Below the pieces are notes generated by a model. It did no database searches, was not told where the DNA came from, and saw nothing but the letters and a program-made list of their open reading frames with translations. Below are positions 52,116 to 61,295 of a stretch of 64,000 nt of DNA, in pieces (positions within the stretch are counted from its first letter, which is position 1; each line of letters begins with the position of its first letter). The stretch is taken from contig NZ_JABENB010000001.1 in the NCBI RefSeq assembly GCF_013002715.1, positions 2,046,001 through 2,110,000 of the forward strand. The letters run 5' to 3'. This stretch comes from Flexivirga aerilata. Lineage in GTDB: Bacteria; Actinomycetota; Actinomycetes; Actinomycetales; Dermatophilaceae. Both the position numbers and the translations under genes were made by a program.

Positions 52116-52532
52116 ATGAGTGCAGTCACCCAGTGGGAGATCCCGGCGACCGTCCCGCCGCGCCCGCGGCGTCGCCTGCGGTCGGTGCCGACCGGGGCCG
52201 GTGCGACGGCGAGCGTGGCCGGTGTGCCGCAGCGGCGCGCGGTGCCGGCGCAGATCGGTGTGCGCCTCACCGCCCGCGGCCGCCGGCTGCTGGTCGCGGC
52301 TGCGGTCGTGATCCTCTGCCTGTCGGGGGCGTTCGTCGCCCGCGCCTGGGCGGCGCCCTCGGCGCCCGCCGTGCCGTCGGTCACGGTCCAGCCGGGCCAG
52401 ACGCTGTCCGAGGTCGCCCATCGCGCCTACCCGCAGCTGACCACGGGCGACGCGGTGACCAAGGTGCAGCAGGCCAACTCCCTCAATTCGCTGCAGGTCC
52501 ACGCCGGCCAGCGGCTCAGCCTGCCGCGCTGA
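52116..52532 (+). CDS. LysM-domain membrane protein, SOS cell-division inhibitor candidate
   Basis: The 138-residue protein has a basic N-terminal tail, one membrane segment (residues about 57-78) and an external LysM domain (about 88-136, VTVQPGQTLSEVAHRAYP). A small LysM protein divergent from lexA matches the place of the SOS-induced division regulators ChiZ (Rv2719c) of mycobacteria and DivS of corynebacteria. The LexA-box-like sequence in its promoter supports SOS induction. ATG 52116 follows AGGAGGAAGAG. No catalytic hydrolase domain is present, so blocking septation rather than cutting the wall is the likelier action. Confidence 0.8.
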   Translation: MSAVTQWEIPATVPPRPRRRLRSVPTGAGATASVAGVPQRRAVPAQIGVRLTARGRRLLVAAAVVILCLSGAFVARAWAAPSAPAVPSVTVQPGQTLSEVAHRAYPQLTTGDAVTKVQQANSLNSLQVHAGQRLSLPR

Positions 52533-52538
52533 TCGACT

Positions 52539-52638
52539 CTGCCGCCGGAGAGGCGGCAGCACATGCCATGGGTCCAACCGTGTCCCGGGCTCATGGAACG
52601 GGCGGGCGCAGCACGGGATTGTGCTGCGCCCGCCCGTT
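52539..52638 (+). terminator. Terminators after the LysM gene
   Basis: A first hairpin CTGCCGCC/GGCGGCAG (52539-52559) begins just past the stop. A second, with a perfect 18-bp stem (52597-52614 with 52621-52638) and a six-base loop, follows. The rest of this 449-base gap up to nrdR holds the NrdR boxes and no other gene I can see. Confidence 0.8.
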
Positions 52639-52810
52639 GTTGACAGATAGGTGCGGCGTGGCCAGGTAAGTGCGGCTGCGGCGGCGACTGCGAGCCGGTG
52701 AGACCCGCGACACGCCGTACGACACACCCGCAATCGGCCGCTGACCTGCGCAGATTCGACGCGACGCGCCGACGTCTTGCGTGCTTGTGGTCCAGGTGCC
52801 TAACATCCCT

Positions 52811-52851
52811 ACATCTAGTAGTTACATCGTTGGGATTCATCCACATCTAGT
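52811..52851 (+). promoter_or_regulatory. Paired NrdR boxes upstream of nrdR-nrdJ
   Basis: CTACATCTAGTAG and CCACATCTAGTCC share the core ACATCTAGT at 52811-52819 and 52843-52851, 32 bp apart, three helical turns. The core is the complement of the CTAGATGT word I recall from actinobacterial NrdR boxes. NrdR should bind both and repress its own operon when dATP is high. Confidence 0.75.
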
Positions 52852-52981
52852 CCACACGTCATCCCCAAGTCATCCACCGGATACCCACACCTTCATCCAC
52901 AGGGAGCGGGTTTTTCCGGTGCTTGATCGCCGGGATGGCCACACCTGCACGACCCCGCGACAGCTTCCGAGGAGGACCGCC

Positions 52982-53494
52982 ATGCACTGCCCGTTCTGCC
53001 GGCACGACGACAGCCGCGTCGTCGACAGTCGCACCAGTGAGGACGGCACCTGCATCAAGCGTCGCCGGCAGTGCCCCAACTGCGGCAAGCGGTTCTCCAC
53101 CATGGAGACCGCCAGCCTGACGGTGGTCAAGCGCTCCGGCGCGAGCGAGCCGTTCAGCCGGGGCAAGGTGCTGGTCGGCGTGCGCAAGGCCTGCCAGGGC
53201 CGTCCGGTCAGCGAGGACGACCTCGCCCTGCTCGCCCAGCAGGTGGAGGAGTCCATTCGGGCCCAGGGTGCCGCCGAGATCGACGCCCACGACGTCGGTC
53301 TGGCGATCCTCGGCCCGCTGCGCAGCCTCGACGAGGTGGCCTACCTGCGGTTCGCGAGCGTCTACCAGGCCTTCGAGGGCCTGGAGGACTTCGAGGCCGC
53401 GATCACCCTGCTGCGCGCCGAGCGGGAGGCGACCGGCGTCGAGCCGGGCGCTGTCCGGGAAACCGCTGTCGGTGGTCGCACGGACAATGCATGA
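52982..53494 (+). CDS. nrdR: Transcriptional repressor NrdR
   Basis: The 170-residue protein has a zinc ribbon with C3, C6, C31 and C34 and an ATP-cone domain at about residues 46-136 ([22 protein letters not shown]). NrdR senses ATP/dATP and represses ribonucleotide reductase operons. ATG 52982 follows GAGGAGG. nrdJ lies 156 bases downstream and is probably co-transcribed, under the paired boxes upstream. Confidence 0.96.
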   Translation: MHCPFCRHDDSRVVDSRTSEDGTCIKRRRQCPNCGKRFSTMETASLTVVKRSGASEPFSRGKVLVGVRKACQGRPVSEDDLALLAQQVEESIRAQGAAEIDAHDVGLAILGPLRSLDEVAYLRFASVYQAFEGLEDFEAAITLLRAEREATGVEPGAVRETAVGGRTDNA

Positions 53495-53650
53495 GTGGCT
53501 GACGTGTGGGCGGTGTGCGACCGGCGCCGCCCACGGGGACTACGCACGAACACCGCGCGTGAACACCCGTATGAACACCGTCGATGAACGACCAGTAGCA
53601 AGCAGTTTTCGAGGCAATTTCACCGATCCGGTTCTGGAAGGAAGTTGGAC

Positions 53651-56566
53651 ATGACCGACACGGCAGACGCCAGCCCGCAGTCCCGCCGCGCCACGAGCGC
53701 AGGGAAGGGGCTGACCGTCGAGCGCATCTTCACCACGCCTGGCGTGCACCCCTACGACGAGGTCACCTGGGAGCGGCGCGACGTCGTCCAGCAGAACTGG
53801 AAGACCGGCGAGACGATCTTCGAGCAGCGCGGCGTGGAGTTCCCCGCCGACTGGTCGCTCAACGCCTCGACCATCGTCACCACCAAGTACTTCCGCGGCG
53901 CGCTCGGCACCGAGGCGCGCGAGACGAGCCTGAAGCAGCTCATCGACCGGGTAGTGCTTACCTATGTCAAGGCCGGCAAGGAGCACGGCTACTTCGCCAC
54001 CGACGACGACGCCGAGATCTTCGAGCACGAGCTGACCTGGTCGCTGCTGCACCAGGTGTTCAGCTTCAACTCGCCGGTGTGGTTCAACGTGGGCACCAAG
54101 TCGCCGCAGCAAGTTTCGGCCTGCTTCATCCTGTCGGTCGACGACTCGATGGACTCGATCCTCAACTGGTACAAGGAAGAGGGCTTCATCTTCAAGGGCG
54201 GTTCGGGCGCCGGCCTCAACCTCTCCCGCATCCGGTCCTCCAAGGAGTTGCTGTCCTCCGGTGGCACCGCCTCCGGCCCGGTCTCCTTCATGCGCGGCGC
54301 CGACGCGTCCGCGGGCACCATCAAGTCCGGTGGCGCCACCCGCCGCGCGGCCAAGATGGTCGTGCTCGACGTCGACCACCCCGACATCGAGGAGTTCATC
54401 GAGACCAAGGCGCGCGAGGAGGACAAGATCCGCGCGCTGCGCGACGCCGGTTTCGACATGGACCTCGGCGGCAAGGACATCACCTCGGTCCAGTACCAGA
54501 ACGCCAACAACTCGGTGCGTGTCTCCGACGAGTTCATGCGCGCGGTCGAGGACGGCACCTCGTTCGGGCTGCGTGCCCGGCACACCGGTGAGGTGATCGA
54601 GGAGGTCGACGCCCGCACGCTGTTCGACAAGATCAACAAGGCCGCCTGGGAGTGCGCCGACCCCGGCATCCAGTACGACGACACGATCAACGCCTGGCAC
54701 ACCAACCCCGAGACCGGCCGCATCACCGCGTCCAACCCGTGCTCGGAGTACATGTCGCTGGACAACAGCTCGTGCAACCTGGCCAGCCTCAACCTGCTGA
54801 AGTTCCTGCGCGAGGACGACACCTTCGACGCCGCCACCTTCCAGAAGGTCGCCGAGCTGGTCATCACCGCGATGGACATCTCGATCTGCTTCGCCGACTT
54901 CCCGACCGAGGCGATCGGCGACACCACGCGCGACTACCGTCAGCTGGGCATCGGCTACGCCAACCTCGGCGCGCTGCTGATGGCCACCGGCCACGGCTAC
55001 GACTCCGAGGGCGGCCGGTCGCTCGCGGCGGCGATCACCTCGCTGCTGACCGGCGCGGCATACAAGCGCTCGGCGGAGCTGGCCGGCATCGTCGGCCCCT
55101 ACGCCGGATACGCCCGCAACGCCGAGGCGCACCAGCGGGTGATGCGCAAGCACCAGGCCGCCAACGACGCGGTCCGCACGCTGGACGCGATGGACTCCGA
55201 GGTGCACCGCTACGCGACCAAGGCCTGGGCCGACGTCGTGGAGACCGGTGCCCGCAACGGCTACCGCAACGCGCAGGCCTCGGTGCTCGCACCGACCGGC
55301 ACCATCGGCTTCATGATGGACTGCGACACCACCGGCATCGAGCCCGACTTCTCGCTGGTGAAGTTCAAGAAGCTGGTCGGCGGCGGATCGATGCAGATCG
55401 TCAACCAGACGATCCCGCGGGCGCTGGCCAAGCTCGGCTACCAGGACGAGCAGATCGAGGCGATCGTCGAGCACATCGCCGAGAAGGGCCACGTCATCGA
55501 CGCCCCCGGTCTCAAGCCGGAGCACTACGAGGTCTTCGACTGCGCGATGGGGGAGCGGGCGATCGCTCCGATGGGTCACGTGCGGATGATGGCGGCGGTG
55601 CAGCCGTTCCTCTCCGGCGCGATCTCCAAGACCGTCAACCTGCCCGAGAGCGCGAGCGTCGACGACATCGCCGAGGTGCACCTCGAGGGCTGGAAGCTCG
55701 GGCTGAAGGCGCTCGCGGTCTATCGCGACAACTGCAAGGTCGGCCAGCCGCTCTCCGACGGCAAGAAGTCGGAGAAGCCGCAGGACGAGGCGCAGGAGCA
55801 GCCGGAGAAGATCGTCTACCGGCCGGTCCGGCGGCGGCTGCCCAAGCGGCGCAACAGCCAGACCACGTCGTTCGCGGTGGCCGGTGCCGAGGGTTACCTG
55901 ACCGCCGGCACCTACGAGGACGGCACCCTCGGTGAGCTCTTCCTCAAGCTCGGCAAGCAGGGCTCGACCCTCGCCGGGATGATGGACGCGTTCTCGATCG
56001 CGGTCTCGGTCGGCCTGCAGTACGGCGTGCCGCTGGAGACCTACGTCGAGAAGTTCACCAACCTGCGGTTCGACCCGGCCGGCATGACCGACGACCCGGA
56101 CGTGCGGATGGCGCAGTCGATCATGGACTACGTCTTCCGTCGCCTGGCGCTGGATCACCTGGACTTCGAGACGCGGTCGTTCATGGGCATCCACACCGCC
56201 GCCGAGCGGGCCCGCCAGCTCGAAACCGGTTCGTATGCCGAGGAGTCCGACGACGACGAGGTGGCCGACGAGATCGCGTCCTACTCGCAGTCGGTCGGTG
56301 CGACCTCCAAGAAGAGTGACGACGTCGAGCAGGTGGAGGACTCCGCGGCGCCGGCCGATGCGGCCGAGGCCGACTTGGAGTCCGGCTCCGGTGCGGCCGA
56401 CGCCCGCGCGGTGTCCGGCGAGATCCACTCGTCGGCCGAGCTGCTGGAGAAGTTCCAGGGCAAGGCCGCCGACGCGCCGATCTGCATGACCTGCGGCACC
56501 AAGATGCGTCCCGCCGGTTCCTGCTACGTCTGCGAGGGCTGCGGCTCGACCAGCGGCTGCAGCTGA
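53651..56566 (+). CDS. nrdJ: Adenosylcobalamin-dependent ribonucleotide reductase
   Basis: The 971-residue class II reductase makes deoxyribonucleotides using vitamin B12 and works with or without oxygen. Key sites are the redox Cys near residue 157 (ACFILSVDD), the NPCSEYMSLDNSSCNLAS active-site block near residue 362 and the phosphate-binding QASVLAPTGTIGFMMDCD region. The C-terminus carries a Cys-rich tail (CMTCGTKMRPAGSCYVCEGC) after an acidic Ala/Asp linker, as in NrdJ of actinobacteria. ATG 53651 follows GGAAGGAAG; TTG 53645 is the alternative. Its Tyr codons are mostly TAC, unlike some neighbours. Confidence 0.96.
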   Translation: MTDTADASPQSRRATSAGKGLTVERIFTTPGVHPYDEVTWERRDVVQQNWKTGETIFEQRGVEFPADWSLNASTIVTTKYFRGALGTEARETSLKQLIDRVVLTYVKAGKEHGYFATDDDAEIFEHELTWSLLHQVFSFNSPVWFNVGTKSPQQVSACFILSVDDSMDSILNWYKEEGFIFKGGSGAGLNLSRIRSSKELLSSGGTASGPVSFMRGADASAGTIKSGGATRRAAKMVVLDVDHPDIEEFIETKAREEDKIRALRDAGFDMDLGGKDITSVQYQNANNSVRVSDEFMRAVEDGTSFGLRARHTGEVIEEVDARTLFDKINKAAWECADPGIQYDDTINAWHTNPETGRITASNPCSEYMSLDNSSCNLASLNLLKFLREDDTFDAATFQKVAELVITAMDISICFADFPTEAIGDTTRDYRQLGIGYANLGALLMATGHGYDSEGGRSLAAAITSLLTGAAYKRSAELAGIVGPYAGYARNAEAHQRVMRKHQAANDAVRTLDAMDSEVHRYATKAWADVVETGARNGYRNAQASVLAPTGTIGFMMDCDTTGIEPDFSLVKFKKLVGGGSMQIVNQTIPRALAKLGYQDEQIEAIVEHIAEKGHVIDAPGLKPEHYEVFDCAMGERAIAPMGHVRMMAAVQPFLSGAISKTVNLPESASVDDIAEVHLEGWKLGLKALAVYRDNCKVGQPLSDGKKSEKPQDEAQEQPEKIVYRPVRRRLPKRRNSQTTSFAVAGAEGYLTAGTYEDGTLGELFLKLGKQGSTLAGMMDAFSIAVSVGLQYGVPLETYVEKFTNLRFDPAGMTDDPDVRMAQSIMDYVFRRLALDHLDFETRSFMGIHTAAERARQLETGSYAEESDDDEVADEIASYSQSVGATSKKSDDVEQVEDSAAPADAAEADLESGSGAADARAVSGEIHSSAELLEKFQGKAADAPICMTCGTKMRPAGSCYVCEGCGSTSGCS

Positions 56567-56573
56567 TCGCCCC

Positions 56574-56653
56574 GGTGGCCGGGCGCTGAGCCGCCCGGCC
56601 ACCCACCGGCAACGGTCCCGTCCCGTGGTTCGAGCCACGAGGCGGGACCGTTT
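56574..56653 (+). terminator. Two hairpins after nrdJ
   Basis: GGTGGCCGGGCG (56574-56585) pairs perfectly with CGCCCGGCCACC (56592-56603). A second, 17-bp imperfect stem (56612-56628 with 56635-56651) is followed by TTCG. Together they end the nrdR-nrdJ transcript. Confidence 0.8.
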
Positions 56654-56671
56654 CGCGTCTCCTGGCTCCTC

Positions 56672-56769
56672 ATCCGCGACTGAGGGCTCCTCAATCCGCG
56701 ACTGACGGCTCCCTCGCCGAATGACGCCCCGATCCGGCCGTCGGTCGCCGGGGAAGGCGTCACTCGGCG
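56672..56769. repeat. Palindromic element with doubled left arm before lacI
   Basis: CGCCGAATGACGCC (56715-56728) faces GGCGTCACTCGGCG (56756-56769), 13 of 14 pairs. Ahead of it ATCCGCGACTGASGGCTCC occurs twice, at 56672 and 56694, 22 bp apart; this word is the outer arm of the 23.1- and 25.3-kb elements. The rest of the gap to 56908 holds the lacI upstream region. Confidence 0.7.
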
Positions 56770-56908
56770 GGAAGGGTGCCTCCGGCGGGGAAGTGAGCGT
56801 CGGCGCGGAAATCGTTTGCCGACCGGTAAGGTCTGCGGTCGAGAGGGAGAGCGTCCCGAACGCACGGCATGGCCGTCGTCGGCCCGGACCGTGTGAGGAG
56901 GAAGCGCC

Positions 56909-57910
56909 ATCGTCACCATCAAGGACGTCGCCGCAGCGGCGGGCGTGTCGGTGGCCACGGTCTCCCGCGCCCTCAACAACCAGGCAACCGTCGACGCCGA
57001 CCTCGCCGACCGGGTGCGGGTCGCCGCGGCCGAGCTCGGCTACCGGCGCAACGGGGTGGCGCGCAGCCTGCGCCTGCAGCGCACCGACGTCTGGGCGCTG
57101 ATCATCTCCGACATCGCCAACCCGTTCTTCACCGCCGTCGCCCGGGGCCTGGAGGATGTGGCGCAGGAGCAGGGCTACTCGGTGGTGCTCTGCAACTCCG
57201 ACGAGGACCCCGCCAAGGAGGCGCGCTACCTCGACGTCGCCGTGCGCGAGCAGGTCAGCGGAGTCGTGCTGTCGCCCAACGAGGTGAGCAGCGACATCTC
57301 CCACCTGCAGCGGCTCGGCGTCCCGGTGGTCGCGATCGACCGCCCGTTGCGCGAGCCGGTGGACTCGGTGCTGGTGCGATCCGCCGCCGGCGCCGAAGAG
57401 GCGACCGCGCACCTGCTGGAGCAGGGTTGGCGCAGACCCGCCTGCATCACCGGTCCGGAGTCGGCCGGCACCGCGGTGCAGCGGCTCACCGGCTACCGCC
57501 GGGCGATGGCAGCGCACAGCAGCCGACCACCGAAAAACCTTGTGCGCTATGCCGATTACCGCGCAGACCGCGCGGGCGAGGCCGCCGCCGACCTGTTGGA
57601 CGGTCGCTACCCGCCGGACGCATTCTTCGTGGCCAACTCCGAGATGGCGCTCGGGGTGCTGGAGGAGCTGCGCCACCGGCAGCTGCTTCCCGGCCGCGAC
57701 GTCGGGCTGGTGGCCTTCGACGACGCGCCGTGGACGCCGTTCACCGAGCGGCCGCTGACGGTCGTGGCCCAACCGGCATACGAGATGGGCGTGCTCGCCG
57801 GGCGCCTGCTGCTCGACCGCATCGGGGTGCCGCTAGATGCGCAGCCACCCGCGCGCACCCGTCGCCTGCGCACCGAACTCGTCGTGCGGGGGAGCTCGCT
57901 GCGCGGGTGA
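56909..57910 (+). CDS. LacI-family regulator, apparent ATC start
   Basis: The 333-residue regulator has the LacI helix-turn-helix at its very start (VTIKDVAAAAGVSVATVSRALNN) and a sugar-binding domain with DIANPFFTAVARGLED and DAFFVANSEMALGVLEEL. The codon where Met is expected is ATC (56909-56911), seven bases after AGGAGG (56896-56901). An in-frame TGA at 56894-56896 rules out any upstream start, and the next usable codon, GTG 56945, would delete the first recognition helix region. So either translation begins at AUC or one base is wrong. It likely controls the importer and GH172 genes through the operators at 61151 and 61268. Confidence 0.85.
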   Translation: MVTIKDVAAAAGVSVATVSRALNNQATVDADLADRVRVAAAELGYRRNGVARSLRLQRTDVWALIISDIANPFFTAVARGLEDVAQEQGYSVVLCNSDEDPAKEARYLDVAVREQVSGVVLSPNEVSSDISHLQRLGVPVVAIDRPLREPVDSVLVRSAAGAEEATAHLLEQGWRRPACITGPESAGTAVQRLTGYRRAMAAHSSRPPKNLVRYADYRADRAGEAAADLLDGRYPPDAFFVANSEMALGVLEELRHRQLLPGRDVGLVAFDDAPWTPFTERPLTVVAQPAYEMGVLAGRLLLDRIGVPLDAQPPARTRRLRTELVVRGSSLRG

Positions 57911-57947
57911 CGGCCGCCCGGCGGTCTACGTGCCGGTGTACGTGGCG

Positions 57948-58832
57948 CTACTTCAGCCCGCTGCTCTTCATCGACTCGATCAGCCAGCGCTGCCCGAGCA
58001 GGAACACCAGGATCGTCGGGATGACTGCGATCAGCGACCCGGCGAGCACGTAGTTGTACGCCGAGGCGTACTGGCCCTGCAGACTCGACATGCCGACCTG
58101 CACCACCGCGAGGTCCGGGTTGGAGGTGATCACCAGCGGCCAGAGGAAGGCGTTCCAGTTGGCGAGGAAGAACAACACCGAGAGCGAGGCGAGCGCCGGC
58201 CGGGAGAGCGGCAGCACGACGTGCCAGAACAACCGCGGATAGCCGCAGCCGTCGAGCTGAGCCGCGTCCTCGAGCTCGGTGGGGAAGTTCAGGTAATACT
58301 GCCGCAGCAGGAAGATGCCGAACGCGTTGAAGATCATCGGCACGATCAGGCCCGCGAAGTTGTCGAGCAGCCCGAGTGCCTTGGCGATCAGGAACAACGG
58401 CACCAGGATGACCGGCAGCGAGACCAGCATGGTCGACACCATCGCGCTCAGCACCAGGCCGCTGCCGCGAAAACGTAGACGGGACAAGGCGTATGCCGCC
58501 ATCGAGTGGAAGAGCAGCGCCAGAGCCGTGACGACGACCGACACGATCGCGCTGTTGAGCAGGTAGCGGGGGAACGGCACCTCGGTGAGCACGAACGTGA
58601 GGTTGTCGAAGGTCCAGCGGGACGGCAGCCCGCCCGAGAACGACTCACCCTCGGGCTTGAATGCGGTGAGCAGCAACCAGACCAGCGGGAACACGGTGAT
58701 CAGCGCGACCGCCCAGGCGATCACCGCACGGGCCAGGTGACCCGCGCGGGGGCGCCGGCGGCGCACCGGGCGGGGCGGCGTGCGGGGTGGGGCGTCGACG
58801 GTCCTGGTGACGTCGGTGGTCTCAACGGGCAT
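57948..58832 (-). CDS. Carbohydrate ABC transporter permease, MalG-type
   Basis: The 294-residue inner-membrane protein has six segments and the EAA loop LEDAAQLDGCGYPRLFWHVVLPL that contacts the ATPase. It belongs to the CUT1 sugar-importer group. A 40-residue basic/Pro-rich N-terminal tail precedes the first segment. It overlaps the preceding permease gene by 11 bases and converges on lacI. No ATPase gene is present, so a shared MsiK/UgpC-type ATPase encoded elsewhere is expected. Confidence 0.9.
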   Translation of the reverse strand: MPVETTDVTRTVDAPPRTPPRPVRRRRPRAGHLARAVIAWAVALITVFPLVWLLLTAFKPEGESFSGGLPSRWTFDNLTFVLTEVPFPRYLLNSAIVSVVVTALALLFHSMAAYALSRLRFRGSGLVLSAMVSTMLVSLPVILVPLFLIAKALGLLDNFAGLIVPMIFNAFGIFLLRQYYLNFPTELEDAAQLDGCGYPRLFWHVVLPLSRPALASLSVLFFLANWNAFLWPLVITSNPDLAVVQVGMSSLQGQYASAYNYVLAGSLIAVIPTILVFLLGQRWLIESMKSSGLK

Positions 58833-59748
58833 GGAGTCGTCCTCCTCCGGTGACCTTGAACAGCGCTGCGGTGACGATCACCAGGAAGAGCACGAGGATC
58901 ACCGTGATCGCGGCGGCATACCCGAAATGCCCGAAGCTGAAGGCCTGTTGGTAGATGTAGAACACAACGGTCGACGTCTGGTTGTCCGGGCCGCCCTTGG
59001 TCAGCACGAAGACCAGATCGAAGGCTTGCAGGCCGGTGACCGACGCCACCAGCGACGTGATGAGCACGAAGAAGCTGGTCGGGCCGAGTAGCGGCCAGAT
59101 GACGTGCCGGAATCGCTGCCAGCCGCCGGCGCCGTCGACCCGCGCCGCGTCGAGGTGCTCGCCGTTGATGTCGTTGAGCCCGGCGAGGAAGAGCAGCATC
59201 TGATAGCCCATCGAATACCAGACACTGATCAGCACGTAGGTCGGCAGCGCCCACTTCGGGTCGCCGAGGAAGGAGACGTCGCCGAGACCGAACGGCCTGC
59301 CCATCTTGGTGAGCACGCCCTGCTTGTCCACCAGCAGGAACTGCCAGAGCAGTCCGATCACCACCAGGCTCAACGCATTCGGCAGGAACAGCAGCGTGCG
59401 CACGACGCCGACGCCGGGGAACGTGTTCCACACCAGCAGCGCCAGCCCGAGGCCGAACGCGAAGGACAGCGGCACGAAGAGGACGACATATTTGACCGTC
59501 ACCCAGATTGCCCGGCCGAGCATCGGATCGGACAGCATGCGGTGGAAGTTGTCCAGGCCGACCCACCGGTAGTTGCCGAAGCCGTCGACATCGAACAGTG
59601 AGAGTGCAAGGGCGAAAACCATGGGTATGGCGACAAAGACGAGCAGGCCGACCGCGTCCGGCGCAAGGAAGAGCCATGCTGCCCGCGTTTCCCGCTTGTG
59701 CCGGTCGGCGGACAGCGCTGCACCGCGCCTCATCGTTTCGGATGTCAC
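58822..59748 (-). CDS. Carbohydrate ABC transporter permease, MalF-type
   Basis: The 308-residue permease has six membrane segments and the EAA loop HLDAARVDGAGGWQRFRHVIWPLL. FVLTKGGPDNQTSTVVFYIYQQAF is the usual CUT1 permease segment after it. It pairs with the MalG-type protein to form the channel. The start overlaps the stop of the binding-protein gene by four bases. Confidence 0.9.
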   Translation of the reverse strand: MTSETMRRGAALSADRHKRETRAAWLFLAPDAVGLLVFVAIPMVFALALSLFDVDGFGNYRWVGLDNFHRMLSDPMLGRAIWVTVKYVVLFVPLSFAFGLGLALLVWNTFPGVGVVRTLLFLPNALSLVVIGLLWQFLLVDKQGVLTKMGRPFGLGDVSFLGDPKWALPTYVLISVWYSMGYQMLLFLAGLNDINGEHLDAARVDGAGGWQRFRHVIWPLLGPTSFFVLITSLVASVTGLQAFDLVFVLTKGGPDNQTSTVVFYIYQQAFSFGHFGYAAAITVILVLFLVIVTAALFKVTGGGRLHAR

Positions 59749-61091
59749 AGGATCGACCCGCCTCGGTAGGTGAGTAGGAAGTTGTCGATGACGTCGGACG
59801 CCTGGCGTGCCGCGCCGCCCGGCGCGTTGCCGCTGAGCTGGGTGCTCTGGATCGCGTCCGAGATGGCCTTGTAGACCTCGGGCGGATAGCGGGGCTCCGA
59901 TCGCAGGGTCGGCGCGATGGAGGTCGCGAAGGTCTTCAAGACCCCGGAGGTGAAGTCGCCATGTGCTTCGGCGGCCTTGCGCACGCTCTCGCGCGGCGGC
60001 AGGTTGGTCTTGGCGACGGTGTTCCAGCGGCGCGCCCGGTCGACGCCCGCGGCGTCGGTGGAGGCGAGCGCCCAGGCGACGAAACGCGCTGCGGCCTCCG
60101 GGTTCTTGCCGCGTGCATTCACCGCGAAGGCCCAGCCACCACCGTCGGTGACCTGCTTGCCACCCTCGGGGATCGGCAGCGGGAAGATCCCGTAGTCGAA
60201 CTTGGGGGCCTGGGTCTTGAGGTCGGCAACGGCCCAGATGCCCGACTGCTGCATGGCGCAGTAACCGGCGACGAGGTTGGACGGGGTGTCACCCGAGCCG
60301 CCGCCGAGGGCCGCCTTGGGCGAGATGCCGCGGCGCTGGGTCTCCCGCCAGAAGCCGAGCGCGTTGCGCGCGGGCTCGGAGTCGAAGATGCTCTTGCCGT
60401 CCGCGACCGCGCCACCCCCGCCCTGCCACAGGAACGGATACCAGACGAAGTTCTGGTAGTAGCCGGGCAGGGTCTCGAAGAGGGCGCCGAATCGGTTGCG
60501 GCTGGTGAGTTTCGCGCCGACGTCGAGAAACTGGTCCCAGGTGCGCGGCAGGTCCGACTCCGCCAGGTGCGCCTGCTCGAAGGCCCGCTTGTCGTAGTAG
60601 ATGACCAGCGGCTCGATCTCCATCGGGAGCGCGTAGACCCTGTCATCGACGGTCCTGGTGTCCAGCGCGCCCTTCACGTAGTCCTCCCGGGCGCCCGCCG
60701 GCAGGTAGGGCGTGAGGTCGAGCAGTGCCCCGCCGTTCTGATAGCGCAGGAAGTCACCCGGGCTGAGCAGGAAGATGTCCGGGCCCGACCCCGCGGAGAA
60801 GGCGGTCTGCAGGGTGTTGCCGTTCATATATGCCGAGCCGGCGATGAACCGGGGACGCACCTTCACGTCGTTGTTGCGGTTCCACTCGTCGGTGACCGAC
60901 CGGAACCAGTCGCTGGTGGACGACGGCGTCGGGCTCGGGCCGTAGAAGTTCCAGAAGGACAACTCGTGCGGGTTGTCGGATCCGCAGGCCGTGAGGAGCG
61001 CCGCAGCCCCGGCCCCGATACCCATGCCGAGCAGGCCGCGACGGGACACCAGGTTGCTGCGTGGGCGCTGTGCCACAGCGATTTTCGTCAT
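59745..61091 (-). CDS. Extracellular sugar-binding lipoprotein of the ABC importer
   Basis: The 448-residue protein has a twin-arginine-like signal (SRRGLLGMGIGAGAAALLTAC) ending in a lipobox with Cys at about residue 36, so it is a lipoprotein possibly exported by Tat. The mature part is a family 1 solute-binding protein (SFWNFYGPSPTPSST; GPDIFLLSPGDFLRYQNGGALLDL; GAKLTSRNRFGAL). It is first in the importer operon and is preceded by a promoter with a LacI-type operator. The ligand is unknown; the GH172 neighbour suggests a furanose-containing saccharide. Confidence 0.9.
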   Translation of the reverse strand: MTKIAVAQRPRSNLVSRRGLLGMGIGAGAAALLTACGSDNPHELSFWNFYGPSPTPSSTSDWFRSVTDEWNRNNDVKVRPRFIAGSAYMNGNTLQTAFSAGSGPDIFLLSPGDFLRYQNGGALLDLTPYLPAGAREDYVKGALDTRTVDDRVYALPMEIEPLVIYYDKRAFEQAHLAESDLPRTWDQFLDVGAKLTSRNRFGALFETLPGYYQNFVWYPFLWQGGGGAVADGKSIFDSEPARNALGFWRETQRRGISPKAALGGGSGDTPSNLVAGYCAMQQSGIWAVADLKTQAPKFDYGIFPLPIPEGGKQVTDGGGWAFAVNARGKNPEAAARFVAWALASTDAAGVDRARRWNTVAKTNLPPRESVRKAAEAHGDFTSGVLKTFATSIAPTLRSEPRYPPEVYKAISDAIQSTQLSGNAPGGAARQASDVIDNFLLTYRGGSIL

Positions 61092-61150
61092 CGATGAGCC
61101 CTACTGTCGAAGATGCCCGAACGGAGGCAGCACTAGTGCGCACTCGACGG

Positions 61151-61279
61151 GAAAACGATTACTGACCATAGGTGTGCGGATCCGGGCGGTCAAGCGATTC
61201 GCGTGATCCAGATCACCGGATCCGGTTGACCGGCACGGTCGCGGCTGGGTAGTTTCGGACCGTCCTAGAAAACGATTAC
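61151..61279. promoter_or_regulatory. Divergent promoters with two matching LacI-type operators
   Basis: GAAAACGATTAC occurs at 61151-61162 and 61268-61279. Reverse promoter: TTGACC (61193-61188) and TATGGT (61170-61165), 17 bp apart, for the importer. Forward promoter: TTGACC (61226-61231) and TAGTTT (61250-61255), 18 bp apart, for GH172. Each operator lies just downstream of one -10, as expected for a repressor such as the LacI protein at 56909. Confidence 0.75.
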
Positions 61280-61295
61280 TCCTGAATGGACCGGC

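Noticed and set aside
53540..57772. Very long reverse frame (about 1410 codons) opposite nrdJ and lacI
   Set aside because: Antisense to two clear genes, with no recognisable domains.
57948..61091. Complete ABC importer including ATPase
   Set aside because: Only the binding protein and two permeases are present; no Walker-containing gene lies in the operon.
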